Under the pieces are notes generated by a model. That model was not told the DNA's origin. It ran no database searches and was given only the letters and a program-made list of their open reading frames with translations. 5,636 bases of DNA, from positions 1-5,636 of the forward strand of contig DMWU01000076.1 of assembly GCA_003483125.1 (NCBI GenBank), given 5' to 3'. Below, piece after piece: positions 1-5,636 of this stretch; position 1 is the stretch's first letter, and each line of letters opens with the position of its first letter. Both the position numbers and the translations under genes were made by a program. Origin of the DNA: Erythrobacter sp. (GTDB lineage: Bacteria > Pseudomonadota > Alphaproteobacteria > Sphingomonadales > Sphingomonadaceae).

Positions 1-510
1 AGCCGGAGGGAGGAACGCGGCGAGGCAATTACCTGGAGGGCCGCACTAACCGCGGCGCGCGGTCGAGGGGATGACCAGCTTCCTTTTATGGGAGTGCTCA
101 CATTCGTGATCTTCGGCTTTTGTGTGATTCTGGCTCATGGTATTTTTGGCATGTTCCTGGGTGATAGCGGCATCGGATCAGACCCGCTTGCAACGCTTCA
201 GAGAGCACCGGGTATTGCCATGCTGGTAGTAGGCAGCGCGGTCGGCGCAATGCTGGCCTTTGGCTATTTCGCAATGACGGTGACAAGCCTGCCCATGCTG
301 ATCGACAAGCGGGTGGACTTCATCTCTGCAATCATCGTCAGCTTCCGCGTCGTGCGCAGCAATCTTGCGGTCATGCTGGTGTGGGCGGCTTTCGTCGCCA
401 TAGCGGTATTCGCGGCGATGCTCCCGATATTCCTGGGGCTGCTGGTTGTGCTACCCATACTGGGCCATGCAACCTGGCACCTCTATCGGCGCGCGACAGC
501 TTCAGGCTAG
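1..510 (+). CDS. DUF2189 family integral membrane protein, 5' truncated by window edge
   Basis: The frame is open from base 1 to the TAG at 508-510 and gives 169 residues of the C-terminal part. The real start lies upstream of the window; the ATG at 88 falls inside the first membrane segment and is probably internal. Hydrophobic stretches at window residues about 28-54, 70-100 and 122-155 suggest three or four membrane spans. The charged N-terminal piece (SRREERGEAITWRAAL), the SLPMLIDKRVD motif after the second span (residues 96-106) and the ending LPILGHATWHLYR (151-163) match my recollection of the DUF2189 family, whose members are roughly 250-270 residues long. About a third of the protein is therefore missing. 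The family has no established function, and none is proposed here beyond an inner-membrane location. The last 9 bp overlap the end of the convergent pgi gene, and no terminator hairpin is visible between them. Confidence 0.85.
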   Translation, partial: SRREERGEAITWRAALTAARGRGDDQLPFMGVLTFVIFGFCVILAHGIFGMFLGDSGIGSDPLATLQRAPGIAMLVVGSAVGAMLAFGYFAMTVTSLPMLIDKRVDFISAIIVSFRVVRSNLAVMLVWAAFVAIAVFAAMLPIFLGLLVVLPILGHATWHLYRRATASG

Positions 511-2040
511 ACCCGCATTATCTAACAGTGCCTGCGTACTGGCATCGAAGTTTCCGCCGCCAGCCTCGACCTGGTTTGCCATCCTCTTGCCCAACTCCAC
601 GCCAAACTGGTCGAATGGATTGATGCCCATCAGCATGGCGTTGGCAAAGGTGCGGTGCTCATGAAAGGCGATTAGGGCGCCGAGTGTCGTGGCATCTAGA
701 TCATCGCAGAGGATCGTCGCGCTGGGCCTGTCGCCCGGAAATGCGCGTGCCGGGTCTTTACCATCGTCTGACATATTGCCGCCTGCCATCAGAGCCGCCC
801 CTTGCGCAAAGCAATTGGCGAGTAAGATGCGATGATGTGCGGCATCAAGTTCGTCGCCCGGTGCAATGCTGGCGATGAAATCGACAGGCACTAGATGAGT
901 GCCCTGGTGTAGCAACTGGAACACAGCGTGTTGGCCGTCGGTTCCCACCCCGCCCCATGTAATGGGTGCGGTCGCGTCTTCCGCAGGCGAACCGTCCACC
1001 AGCACGCTCTTGCCGTTGCTCTCCATTTCGAGCTGCTGGAGGTAGGAAGGGAATAGCGCCAGGCGTTCATCATAGGCAAAAACGGCTCGCGTGTCGCACC
1101 CCCTCAGCCGCGCATAATATTGGTCGGCAAAGGCGGCGCGAAGGCACAGGTTTTCGCGCCCTTCGGAGGTTGCGAAATGCTCATCCACTACAGCCGCTCC
1201 ATCGAGCATGGCCGCAAATTCGTCCCAACCCACCGCAAGTGCGATTGGAAAGCCGATCGAGGACCAGAGCGAATATCGTCCACCCACGCTCTCAGGAAAT
1301 GGCAGGATGCGCGTTTCATCAACGCCCCATTCCACCGCCTTATCCGGATTGGCGGTGAGCGCTACCACCCGCCCGCCGGGGTCGAAAACGCCATTCTCGC
1401 CAAGCCAGTCCAAAGCACTCGCCGCGTTGGTCATGGTTTCAATCGTGGTAAAAGTCTTGCTCGCCACCGCGACCAATGTGGTTGCCGGATCGCAGGCAGC
1501 AAAGGCCTGCTCTAAAGCCAGCCCGTCAATGTTGGAGACGACATGCACATCGACTAGGGCGAGATCGCGGGTGAGCGCATCGACCGCCAATGCGGGGCCA
1601 AGCGCGCTGCCGCCAATACCAATATGGATCAGGTGCTTGACCTCACCCATTGCGCCTTGATGGATCGCCTCTACCAATAGGCGCATTCGCGCATGAAGCG
1701 CCGCGGCCTCTTCAACACTCGTTTCCGCACCAAATCCGCGTTGCGCCGTGTGTTCAGCCGCGCGGCCCTCGGTCACATTGATGCGATCGCCCGAAAACAG
1801 CGCCGCGCGCTTGCCCGTGAAATCGCACGCGTCCGCCAGCTCTTCAAAGCCATCAAGCAGCGCCTCGTCCAGGTGGGTTTTCGACCAATCGAGCAATATG
1901 CCTGATGCGCCGTCCTCACCCTCCCAATCGATCCTGCCAGAGAGTTTTTTAACCCGCGCATCGTCTTCAAAAAGCGATAAAAGTGTGTTTTGCGGCAATT
2001 GCCTAAGCCGGTCCCACGCGGCATTGATCGGGGTGCTCAT
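502..2040 (-). CDS. pgi: Glucose-6-phosphate isomerase
   Basis: This cytoplasmic enzyme interconverts glucose 6-phosphate and fructose 6-phosphate. The product is 512 residues, a little shorter than the roughly 550 of E. coli Pgi but complete. Two sugar-isomerase (SIS) folds are visible: IGIGGSALGP at 140-149 and ASKTFTTIET at 193-202 contribute to the phosphate site. Both family signatures are present: ESVGGRYSLWSSIG at 250-263, with the conserved Arg255, and NAMLMGINPFDQFGVELGK at 467-485. By comparison with animal and E. coli enzymes, the catalytic residues should be Glu340 in LEMESNGK, His371 in GTDGQHAVFQLLHQG and Lys485. The ATG at 2040 is chosen because AGGGAAAGG lies 8 nt upstream and the protein then begins MSTPINAAWDRL, as expected. 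An in-frame GTG at 2067 would add nine unlikely residues. In sphingomonads, which mostly use the Entner-Doudoroff route, Pgi may serve mainly gluconeogenesis and hexose recycling; that is an inference. The gene runs divergently from lepB. Confidence 0.97.
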   Translation of the reverse strand: MSTPINAAWDRLRQLPQNTLLSLFEDDARVKKLSGRIDWEGEDGASGILLDWSKTHLDEALLDGFEELADACDFTGKRAALFSGDRINVTEGRAAEHTAQRGFGAETSVEEAAALHARMRLLVEAIHQGAMGEVKHLIHIGIGGSALGPALAVDALTRDLALVDVHVVSNIDGLALEQAFAACDPATTLVAVASKTFTTIETMTNAASALDWLGENGVFDPGGRVVALTANPDKAVEWGVDETRILPFPESVGGRYSLWSSIGFPIALAVGWDEFAAMLDGAAVVDEHFATSEGRENLCLRAAFADQYYARLRGCDTRAVFAYDERLALFPSYLQQLEMESNGKSVLVDGSPAEDATAPITWGGVGTDGQHAVFQLLHQGTHLVPVDFIASIAPGDELDAAHHRILLANCFAQGAALMAGGNMSDDGKDPARAFPGDRPSATILCDDLDATTLGALIAFHEHRTFANAMLMGINPFDQFGVELGKRMANQVEAGGGNFDASTQALLDNAGLA

Positions 2041-2048
2041 GCGAAAAA

Positions 2049-2057
2049 CCTTTCCCT
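2049..2057 (-). promoter_or_regulatory. Ribosome binding site of pgi
   Basis: Read on the minus strand this is AGGGAAAGG, a purine-rich Shine-Dalgarno sequence 8 nt before the ATG at 2040. It decides the pgi start in favour of 2040 over the in-frame GTG at 2067. Confidence 0.75.
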
Positions 2058-2080
2058 GCAGGTGCACTCGCGACTAGGGA
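2053..2080. repeat. Cluster of short palindromes in the pgi-lepB divergent gap
   Basis: Three short perfect palindromes lie next to each other or overlap: CCTGCAGG (2055-2062), GTGCAC (2062-2067) and TCGCGA (2068-2073). They are enclosed by the inverted pair TCCCT (2053-2057) and AGGGA (2076-2080). The outer pair is explained by two Shine-Dalgarno sequences facing in opposite directions. GTGCAC is centred exactly on the midpoint of the 48-bp gap (2064.5). This could be an operator, but six-base palindromes are common by chance in GC-rich DNA and no known regulator site is recognised. Confidence 0.25.
2076..2080 (+). promoter_or_regulatory. Ribosome binding site of lepB
   Basis: AGGGA sits 8 nt before the ATG at 2089. 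It supports that start over upstream in-frame codons, which would run back into the pgi coding region. Confidence 0.7.
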
Positions 2081-2088
2081 CGCAAGCA

Positions 2089-2916
2089 ATGGAAGGAAAG
2101 ACCATAGATACGAATTCGCCACAAGGCGATGAGAAAAAGGGTGAAAGCCTGGCCAGTTTCGCATGGTTCATGGTGAAACTGGCGCTGATCGTGCTTGTCT
2201 TCCGTAGCTTCTTCTTCTCGCCCTTCTCGATCCCAAGCGAGAGCATGATGCCGCGACTCTGGAACGGCGACTACCTGCTCGCAGCAAAATGGCCCTATGG
2301 CTATTCCAGCCATTCGATGCCCTTTGGCATGCCGCTGATCCCAGGGCGTATCTTTGCAAGCCAGCCCGAACGCGGCGATATTGTCATATTCAAGCATCCC
2401 ATTGACGGCGTTAACTATATCAAGCGCGTTATTGGCTTGCCGGGCGACACTATCGAGGTGAGCGACGGATTGGTAATCCTGAATGGGCAGCCGCTCGAAA
2501 CGCGCAGGATCGAGGATTTTGCCATGCCGCTATCGCCCAATACAGGTTGCGCGCGCGGCGGCGTGAGGGGCGAAGACGAGGAAGGCAACCTGACTTGCCG
2601 CTATGCGCGCTTTCAAGAGACTCTTCCATATGGCAAGTCATATGAAGTGCTCGATTTTGGCCTCAACGATGCTGATGATCGCGACCCAATCATCGTCCCA
2701 GAAGGTCGGCTTTTCGTGATGGGTGACAATCGCGACAATTCGCAGGACAGCCGGTTTGAAGCATTGCCCGGCAATGGCGTTGGGCTGGTGCCACAGGAAA
2801 ACCTTGTCGGTCGTGCCAGCGTGATCATGTGGTCAACCGATGGCAGCGCTGAATGGATTTTGCCCTGGACATGGTTCACTGCCGCACGGTGGAGCAGGAT
2901 CGGAGACAGGCTGTGA
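2089..2916 (+). CDS. lepB: Signal peptidase I
   Basis: This inner-membrane serine protease removes signal peptides from secreted preproteins on the periplasmic face. The product is 275 residues. A charged N-terminus (DEKKGES, 14-20) precedes a single hydrophobic segment at about 21-46, so the N-terminus should be cytoplasmic and the catalytic domain periplasmic; E. coli LepB has two such segments. The S26 family boxes appear in order: IPSESMMP (48-55) with nucleophile Ser52; RGDIVIFKHP (95-104); YIKRVIGLPGD (110-120) with general-base Lys112; and GDNRDNSQDSR (212-222). The insert between the last two boxes carries Cys154 and Cys170, which might form a disulfide as in E. coli LepB (inferred). 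The ATG at 2089 follows AGGGA at 8 nt spacing, whereas longer in-frame versions overlap pgi antisense and add residues unlike the family. It is the first gene of the lepB-rnc-era run, and its TGA overlaps the rnc start. Confidence 0.96.
   Translation: MEGKTIDTNSPQGDEKKGESLASFAWFMVKLALIVLVFRSFFFSPFSIPSESMMPRLWNGDYLLAAKWPYGYSSHSMPFGMPLIPGRIFASQPERGDIVIFKHPIDGVNYIKRVIGLPGDTIEVSDGLVILNGQPLETRRIEDFAMPLSPNTGCARGGVRGEDEEGNLTCRYARFQETLPYGKSYEVLDFGLNDADDRDPIIVPEGRLFVMGDNRDNSQDSRFEALPGNGVGLVPQENLVGRASVIMWSTDGSAEWILPWTWFTAARWSRIGDRL
2902..2906 (+). promoter_or_regulatory. Ribosome binding site of rnc, inside the end of lepB
   Basis: GGAGA lies 6 nt before the GTG at 2913. It supports the GTG as the rnc start, rather than the in-frame ATG at 2853, which lies further inside lepB. 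Confidence 0.65.
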
Positions 2917-3599
2917 ACACAACTGAGCCCAACCAGCTCGACGCCGAAACACGTCAATGGCTCGAAAGTGTCGGCTTTGCCCCGAAAATGGATATATTTT
3001 GGATCGAGGCCCTGACGCATGGCAGCGCAGATACGGGCGTCAATTACGAGCGGTTGGAATTCCTGGGCGACCGTGTCTTGGGCCTGAGCATCGCGGCATG
3101 GCTGTTCGAGCTTCTAGGTGCAGGCGAAGGTCGGATGTCGCAGGCGCTCAATGCGCTAGTCAGTGGTGAGAATTGCGCCCGGATCGCCCAGCGTATCGGC
3201 CTGTCGAAACATATCTTGATGGGCAAGCAGGCGCGCGAGGATGGCGGCACTGAAAGCACCAACATATTGGGCGACGTTATGGAGGCTCTGCTGGGCGCAA
3301 GCTTCATCGAATGTGGGTTTGACGCCACGCGGGATATCGTACGCGAACTGTGGGCAGAAGATGTCGAAGCTGGGCGGGGCGAGATAAAACATCCCAAGAG
3401 CGCACTTCAGGAATGGGCGGCGGGCAACAGGCGCGCACCGCCCAAATATGAAGTGGTCGATCGCAGTGGACCGGACCATGCAGCGACCTTCACTATCCGC
3501 GTTTCGATCCACAAAGTGGGCGAGGCGCAAGCTACCGCTTCGAACAAGCAGGAAGCGGAAAAGCGTGCGGCCAAGGCATTTATAGAGCAATTTGCGTGA
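2913..3599 (+). CDS. rnc: Ribonuclease III
   Basis: This Mg2+-dependent endonuclease cuts double-stranded RNA; its usual substrates are rRNA precursors and structured mRNAs. The product is 228 residues, the normal length. The catalytic domain (about 10-150) has the family signature NYERLEFLGDRVL at 44-56. Its metal-binding residues, aligned to E. coli E38, E41, D45, E65, D114 and E117, are Glu46, Glu49, Asp53, Glu72, Asp121 and Glu124, so all are present. A double-stranded-RNA-binding domain fills about 160-228, from HPKSALQEW to SNKQEAEKRAAKAF. The GTG start at 2913 is chosen because it overlaps the lepB stop in a GTGA junction and follows GGAGA. The ATG at 2853 would give a 60-bp overlap and an N-terminal tail unlike the family. 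Because rnc has no leader of its own, an E. coli-style autoregulatory hairpin cannot lie directly before it. The stop overlaps era in the same way. Confidence 0.96.
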   Translation: MNTTEPNQLDAETRQWLESVGFAPKMDIFWIEALTHGSADTGVNYERLEFLGDRVLGLSIAAWLFELLGAGEGRMSQALNALVSGENCARIAQRIGLSKHILMGKQAREDGGTESTNILGDVMEALLGASFIECGFDATRDIVRELWAEDVEAGRGEIKHPKSALQEWAAGNRRAPPKYEVVDRSGPDHAATFTIRVSIHKVGEAQATASNKQEAEKRAAKAFIEQFA

Positions 3600-4510
3600 G
3601 CGACCCAAACGGCAATTCTGTACCCAAGTGCGGCGTAGTCGCGGTCATCGGCGCGCCAAACGCTGGCAAATCCACCCTGGTGAACCAACTCGTTGGGCAG
3701 AAAGTCGCAATCACCAGCGCCAAGGCGCAGACGACGCGCGCGCGCATGCTGGGAATTGCATTGCACGACGATGTGCAGATGATCCTTGTCGACACGCCAG
3801 GTATCTTCGCCCCTCGCCGCAGGCTGGATCGTGCCATGGTAACCGCCGCATGGGAAGGCGCGGAAGCTGCCGACGCGATCCTGCTGATTGTCGATCCTAT
3901 CAAACAGCGCAGGCATGAGCTTGAACCGCTGTTGGAGCATTTGAGAAACCGACCGGAACGCAAAATCCTGGTGCTGAACAAGGTTGATCGTGCCAAGAAG
4001 GAACCCTTGCTCGCGCTTGCACGCGAACTTTCCGCAAAGGTTCAGTTCGAAGAGATCTACTTCGTCTCCGCGCTCACTGGTGATGGCGTACCTGAAATGA
4101 AGGCAGCGTTGGCAGACATGATGCCAGAGGGCGTATGGCACTTTCCCGAAGACCAGGTTTCAGACGCGAGCGAACGACTGCTCGCAGCCGAAATCACGAG
4201 GGAGCAGTTGTATAAACAACTCCACGAGGAGCTGCCCTATGACTCGGCCGTTCGCCCGGAACGCTATGTGCGGCGCGGCGATGGCTCAATCGAGATTCAC
4301 CAGCAGATCGTGGTAGGCCGCGACACTCAGCGCGCCATTGTGCTTGGCCGTGGTGGCTCCCGCATAAAGGCGATTGGAGAGGCGGCGCGCAAAGAGTTGA
4401 GCGAACTGCTAGGTGAAAAAGTGCACCTGTTCCTGCACGTAAAGGTCAGCGAAGACTGGGCCGAGGACAAAGAGATTTTCGAGGAAATCGGCCTAGATTG
4501 GGTGAAATGA
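3596..4510 (+). CDS. era: GTPase Era, 30S ribosome assembly factor
   Basis: Era binds the 3' end of 16S rRNA and helps mature the small ribosomal subunit, linking assembly to GTP state. The product is 304 residues, the usual length. The G domain carries G1 GAPNAGKST (19-27), G2 within TSAKAQTTR (40-48), G3 DTPG (66-69), G4 NKVD (128-131) and G5 SAL (158-160). The C-terminal KH RNA-binding domain (about 200-300) includes the GXXG loop as GRGG (251-254), following IVVGRDTQRAIVL. All key motifs are intact. Translation starts at a GTG that overlaps the rnc stop in a GTGA junction. Only a weak AGAG lies upstream (3584-3587), so initiation probably depends on ribosomes finishing rnc. The neighbour rnc also acts in rRNA maturation, a functional pairing seen in many bacteria. 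The next gene follows after 26 nt with no visible terminator. Confidence 0.97.
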   Translation: MSDPNGNSVPKCGVVAVIGAPNAGKSTLVNQLVGQKVAITSAKAQTTRARMLGIALHDDVQMILVDTPGIFAPRRRLDRAMVTAAWEGAEAADAILLIVDPIKQRRHELEPLLEHLRNRPERKILVLNKVDRAKKEPLLALARELSAKVQFEEIYFVSALTGDGVPEMKAALADMMPEGVWHFPEDQVSDASERLLAAEITREQLYKQLHEELPYDSAVRPERYVRRGDGSIEIHQQIVVGRDTQRAIVLGRGGSRIKAIGEAARKELSELLGEKVHLFLHVKVSEDWAEDKEIFEEIGLDWVK

Positions 4511-4522
4511 ACTTAGGGCGGT

Positions 4523-4526
4523 AGGG
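4523..4526 (+). promoter_or_regulatory. Probable ribosome binding site of the MgtC/DUF4010 gene
   Basis: AGGG lies 10 nt before the ATG at 4537, a slightly long spacing. An in-frame TAG at 4522-4524 rules out any start further upstream. The 26-nt gap after era has no hairpin and no room for a long regulatory leader. Confidence 0.5.
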
Positions 4527-4536
4527 TAGTACAGCG

Positions 4537-5636
4537 ATGCCAAACACCGACCTGCTACTCCAACTTGGATCCGCCCTTGCAGTTGGACTGCTGGTGGGGA
4601 TTGAGCGCGGATGGCAATTGCGCGGAGCACAGGCTGGCACACGTCCCGCTGGTATACGCACATTCAGTCTGCTTGGGATTTTGGCCGGTGTTGCGGGCCT
4701 GCTCGGCTCGTACGGTTATGAGTTTGCCGCGGGCACTATCGTTATTGGTGCAGCAATCGTCATCGCCATCAGCCATGCATGGGCGGTAAAGAACGATGGC
4801 CTGCCAGATGCGACGTCAGCAGTGGCCGCTATCGCCACGCTCGGGCTCGGCTTCCTGGGTGGCAGCGGCGAACCTGCATTGGCAGTGGCGGGGGGCGCAG
4901 TACTGACGCTTGTACTGGCGCTAAGGACCGAACTTCACCGTATCGTGGGCGCTCTTGATGAAGAGGATGTGAAGGCTCTTGCCCGCTACGCTGTAATCGC
5001 CTTGGCGGTGTTTCCCTTCCTGCCAGAGGGCAGATTTGGCCCATATGACGCGTGGCAACCGCAAGTGCTTTGGTTCGTCGTTGTAATCGTAACCGGCTTT
5101 TCTTTCCTCGGTTATGTGGCCAATCGTATTTTTGGTGCCAAGCGCGGCACCATTGCCACCGCAGTGATCGGCGGTGCCTACAGTTCAACCGCTGTGACCC
5201 AATCGCTTTCGCAGCGGCTTGGCTCTGGCCAGGGTGGCGGTGCAGAGAACGCCGGGATCGCGCTGGCGAGCATGGTAATGTATCTGCGCGTGATGGTGCT
5301 GGTCGCTATATTGGCCGCGCCGCTGATCCGCCATTTCATCTTTCTTGTCCTGCCTGCATTCATCGTGGGCGCAATTGTCAGTTACCTGCTCTATCGCAAT
5401 GCAGAACGCAGCACCGGCCCTGCCCCGCCCGGTAACCCCATCGCAATTGTCCCGGCATTGGCATTCGTTGCCTTTGTTGCCGCTGCCGCAGTGGCGGCCC
5501 GCTGGGCAGAGGGAGCCTTCGGAGAGCAAGGCATTGCGATATTGCTGCTATTGATAGGTAGCATGGATGTTGATGCCGCCATCGTTACCGCCGGGGGTCT
5601 GGAGCCTGGCACCATAGGGCCTGAACTGGCAGCACT
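4537..5636 (+). CDS. MgtC/SapB and DUF4010 domain membrane protein, 3' truncated by window edge
   Basis: The frame is open from the ATG at 4537 to the window end, giving 366 residues with no stop. As I recall the family, complete members are about 400-430 residues, so only a short C-terminal piece is probably missing. The N-terminal part resembles the MgtC/SapB domain: a first span at about 10-22 with GLLVGIERGW (17-26), then AGIRTF (38-43) and a second span. The later part matches DUF4010, notably GTIATAVIGGAYSSTAVT at 204-221. Many hydrophobic stretches (for example 43-58, 65-80, 96-128, 178-196, 230-290 and 305-325) indicate an inner-membrane protein with around ten spans. The biochemical function is unknown. 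MgtC itself supports virulence and low-magnesium growth in Salmonella, but that role should not be transferred to this architecture. The short gap after era suggests co-transcription with lepB-rnc-era. No magnesium-responsive leader is possible in 26 nt. Confidence 0.88.
   Translation, partial: MPNTDLLLQLGSALAVGLLVGIERGWQLRGAQAGTRPAGIRTFSLLGILAGVAGLLGSYGYEFAAGTIVIGAAIVIAISHAWAVKNDGLPDATSAVAAIATLGLGFLGGSGEPALAVAGGAVLTLVLALRTELHRIVGALDEEDVKALARYAVIALAVFPFLPEGRFGPYDAWQPQVLWFVVVIVTGFSFLGYVANRIFGAKRGTIATAVIGGAYSSTAVTQSLSQRLGSGQGGGAENAGIALASMVMYLRVMVLVAILAAPLIRHFIFLVLPAFIVGAIVSYLLYRNAERSTGPAPPGNPIAIVPALAFVAFVAAAAVAARWAEGAFGEQGIAILLLLIGSMDVDAAIVTAGGLEPGTIGPELAA

Noticed and set aside
381..664. Plus-strand open frames at 381-623 and 446-664 spanning the convergent junction.
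   Set aside because: They run through the ends of two real genes in other frames or on the other strand and show no protein-family features.
1208..1660. A 150-codon plus-strand open frame inside pgi, along with others at 966-1358 and 1120-1515.
   Set aside because: They lie antisense to the conserved Pgi core. The products are low-complexity, rich in Ser, Arg and Pro, with no recognisable domain.
1990..2088. A longer LepB version starting inside pgi at 1990.
   Set aside because: It would overlap pgi, and the added residues are charged and unlike the family. The ATG at 2089 has a well-spaced AGGGA.
2853..2912. A longer RNase III version starting at the ATG at 2853.
   Set aside because: It gives a 60-bp overlap with lepB and a non-family N-terminal tail. 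The GTG at 2913 has GGAGA 6 nt upstream and forms a typical stop/start overlap.
3407..4141. A 244-codon open frame on the minus strand opposite the end of rnc and most of era.
   Set aside because: It is antisense to two genes with intact catalytic motifs, has no family resemblance and is rich in Cys, His and Arg, as GC-rich antisense shadows usually are.
4511..4536. A possible terminator or regulatory leader between era and the next gene.
   Set aside because: Only 26 nt, with G-rich repeats of AGGG, no inverted repeat able to form a stem and no T-run.

Overview
This window is ordinary chromosomal DNA from an alphaproteobacterium. It is GC-rich, and the gene order lepB-rnc-era is the usual alphaproteobacterial one. 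The protein sequences (LepB and Pgi above all) look most like Sphingomonadales, perhaps the Erythrobacter group. That placement rests on recognition only, since no database search was run.

Layout, left to right. (1) Positions 1-510, plus strand: the C-terminal part of a DUF2189 integral membrane protein whose start lies off the left edge. (2) Positions 502-2040, minus strand: a complete glucose-6-phosphate isomerase gene (pgi), meeting the first gene tail to tail with a 9-bp overlap. (3) A 48-bp divergent gap holds the ribosome binding sites of pgi and lepB, facing in opposite directions. (4) Positions 2089-4510, plus strand: lepB (signal peptidase I), rnc (RNase III) and era (ribosome-assembly GTPase). 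These are joined by two identical 4-nt GTGA overlaps, so rnc and era both start at GTG. (5) From 4537 to the right edge, plus strand: a multi-membrane-span protein with an MgtC-type N-terminus and a DUF4010 C-terminal part. It starts 26 nt after era and continues past the window.

How the genes fit together. The lepB-rnc-era block combines cleavage of exported preproteins, double-stranded RNA processing (including rRNA precursors) and 30S subunit maturation. The stop/start overlaps indicate one transcript with coupled translation. The MgtC/DUF4010 gene is probably read from the same transcript, because no terminator is visible in the short gap. pgi is transcribed away from this block and has a separate role in central carbon metabolism.

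The DNA is almost entirely coding. I see no mobile element, CRISPR array, tRNA or rRNA gene, and no sign of an undescribed system. The points worth a second look are the compact divergent control region, the repeated GTGA junctions, and the uncharacterised membrane protein attached to the era operon.
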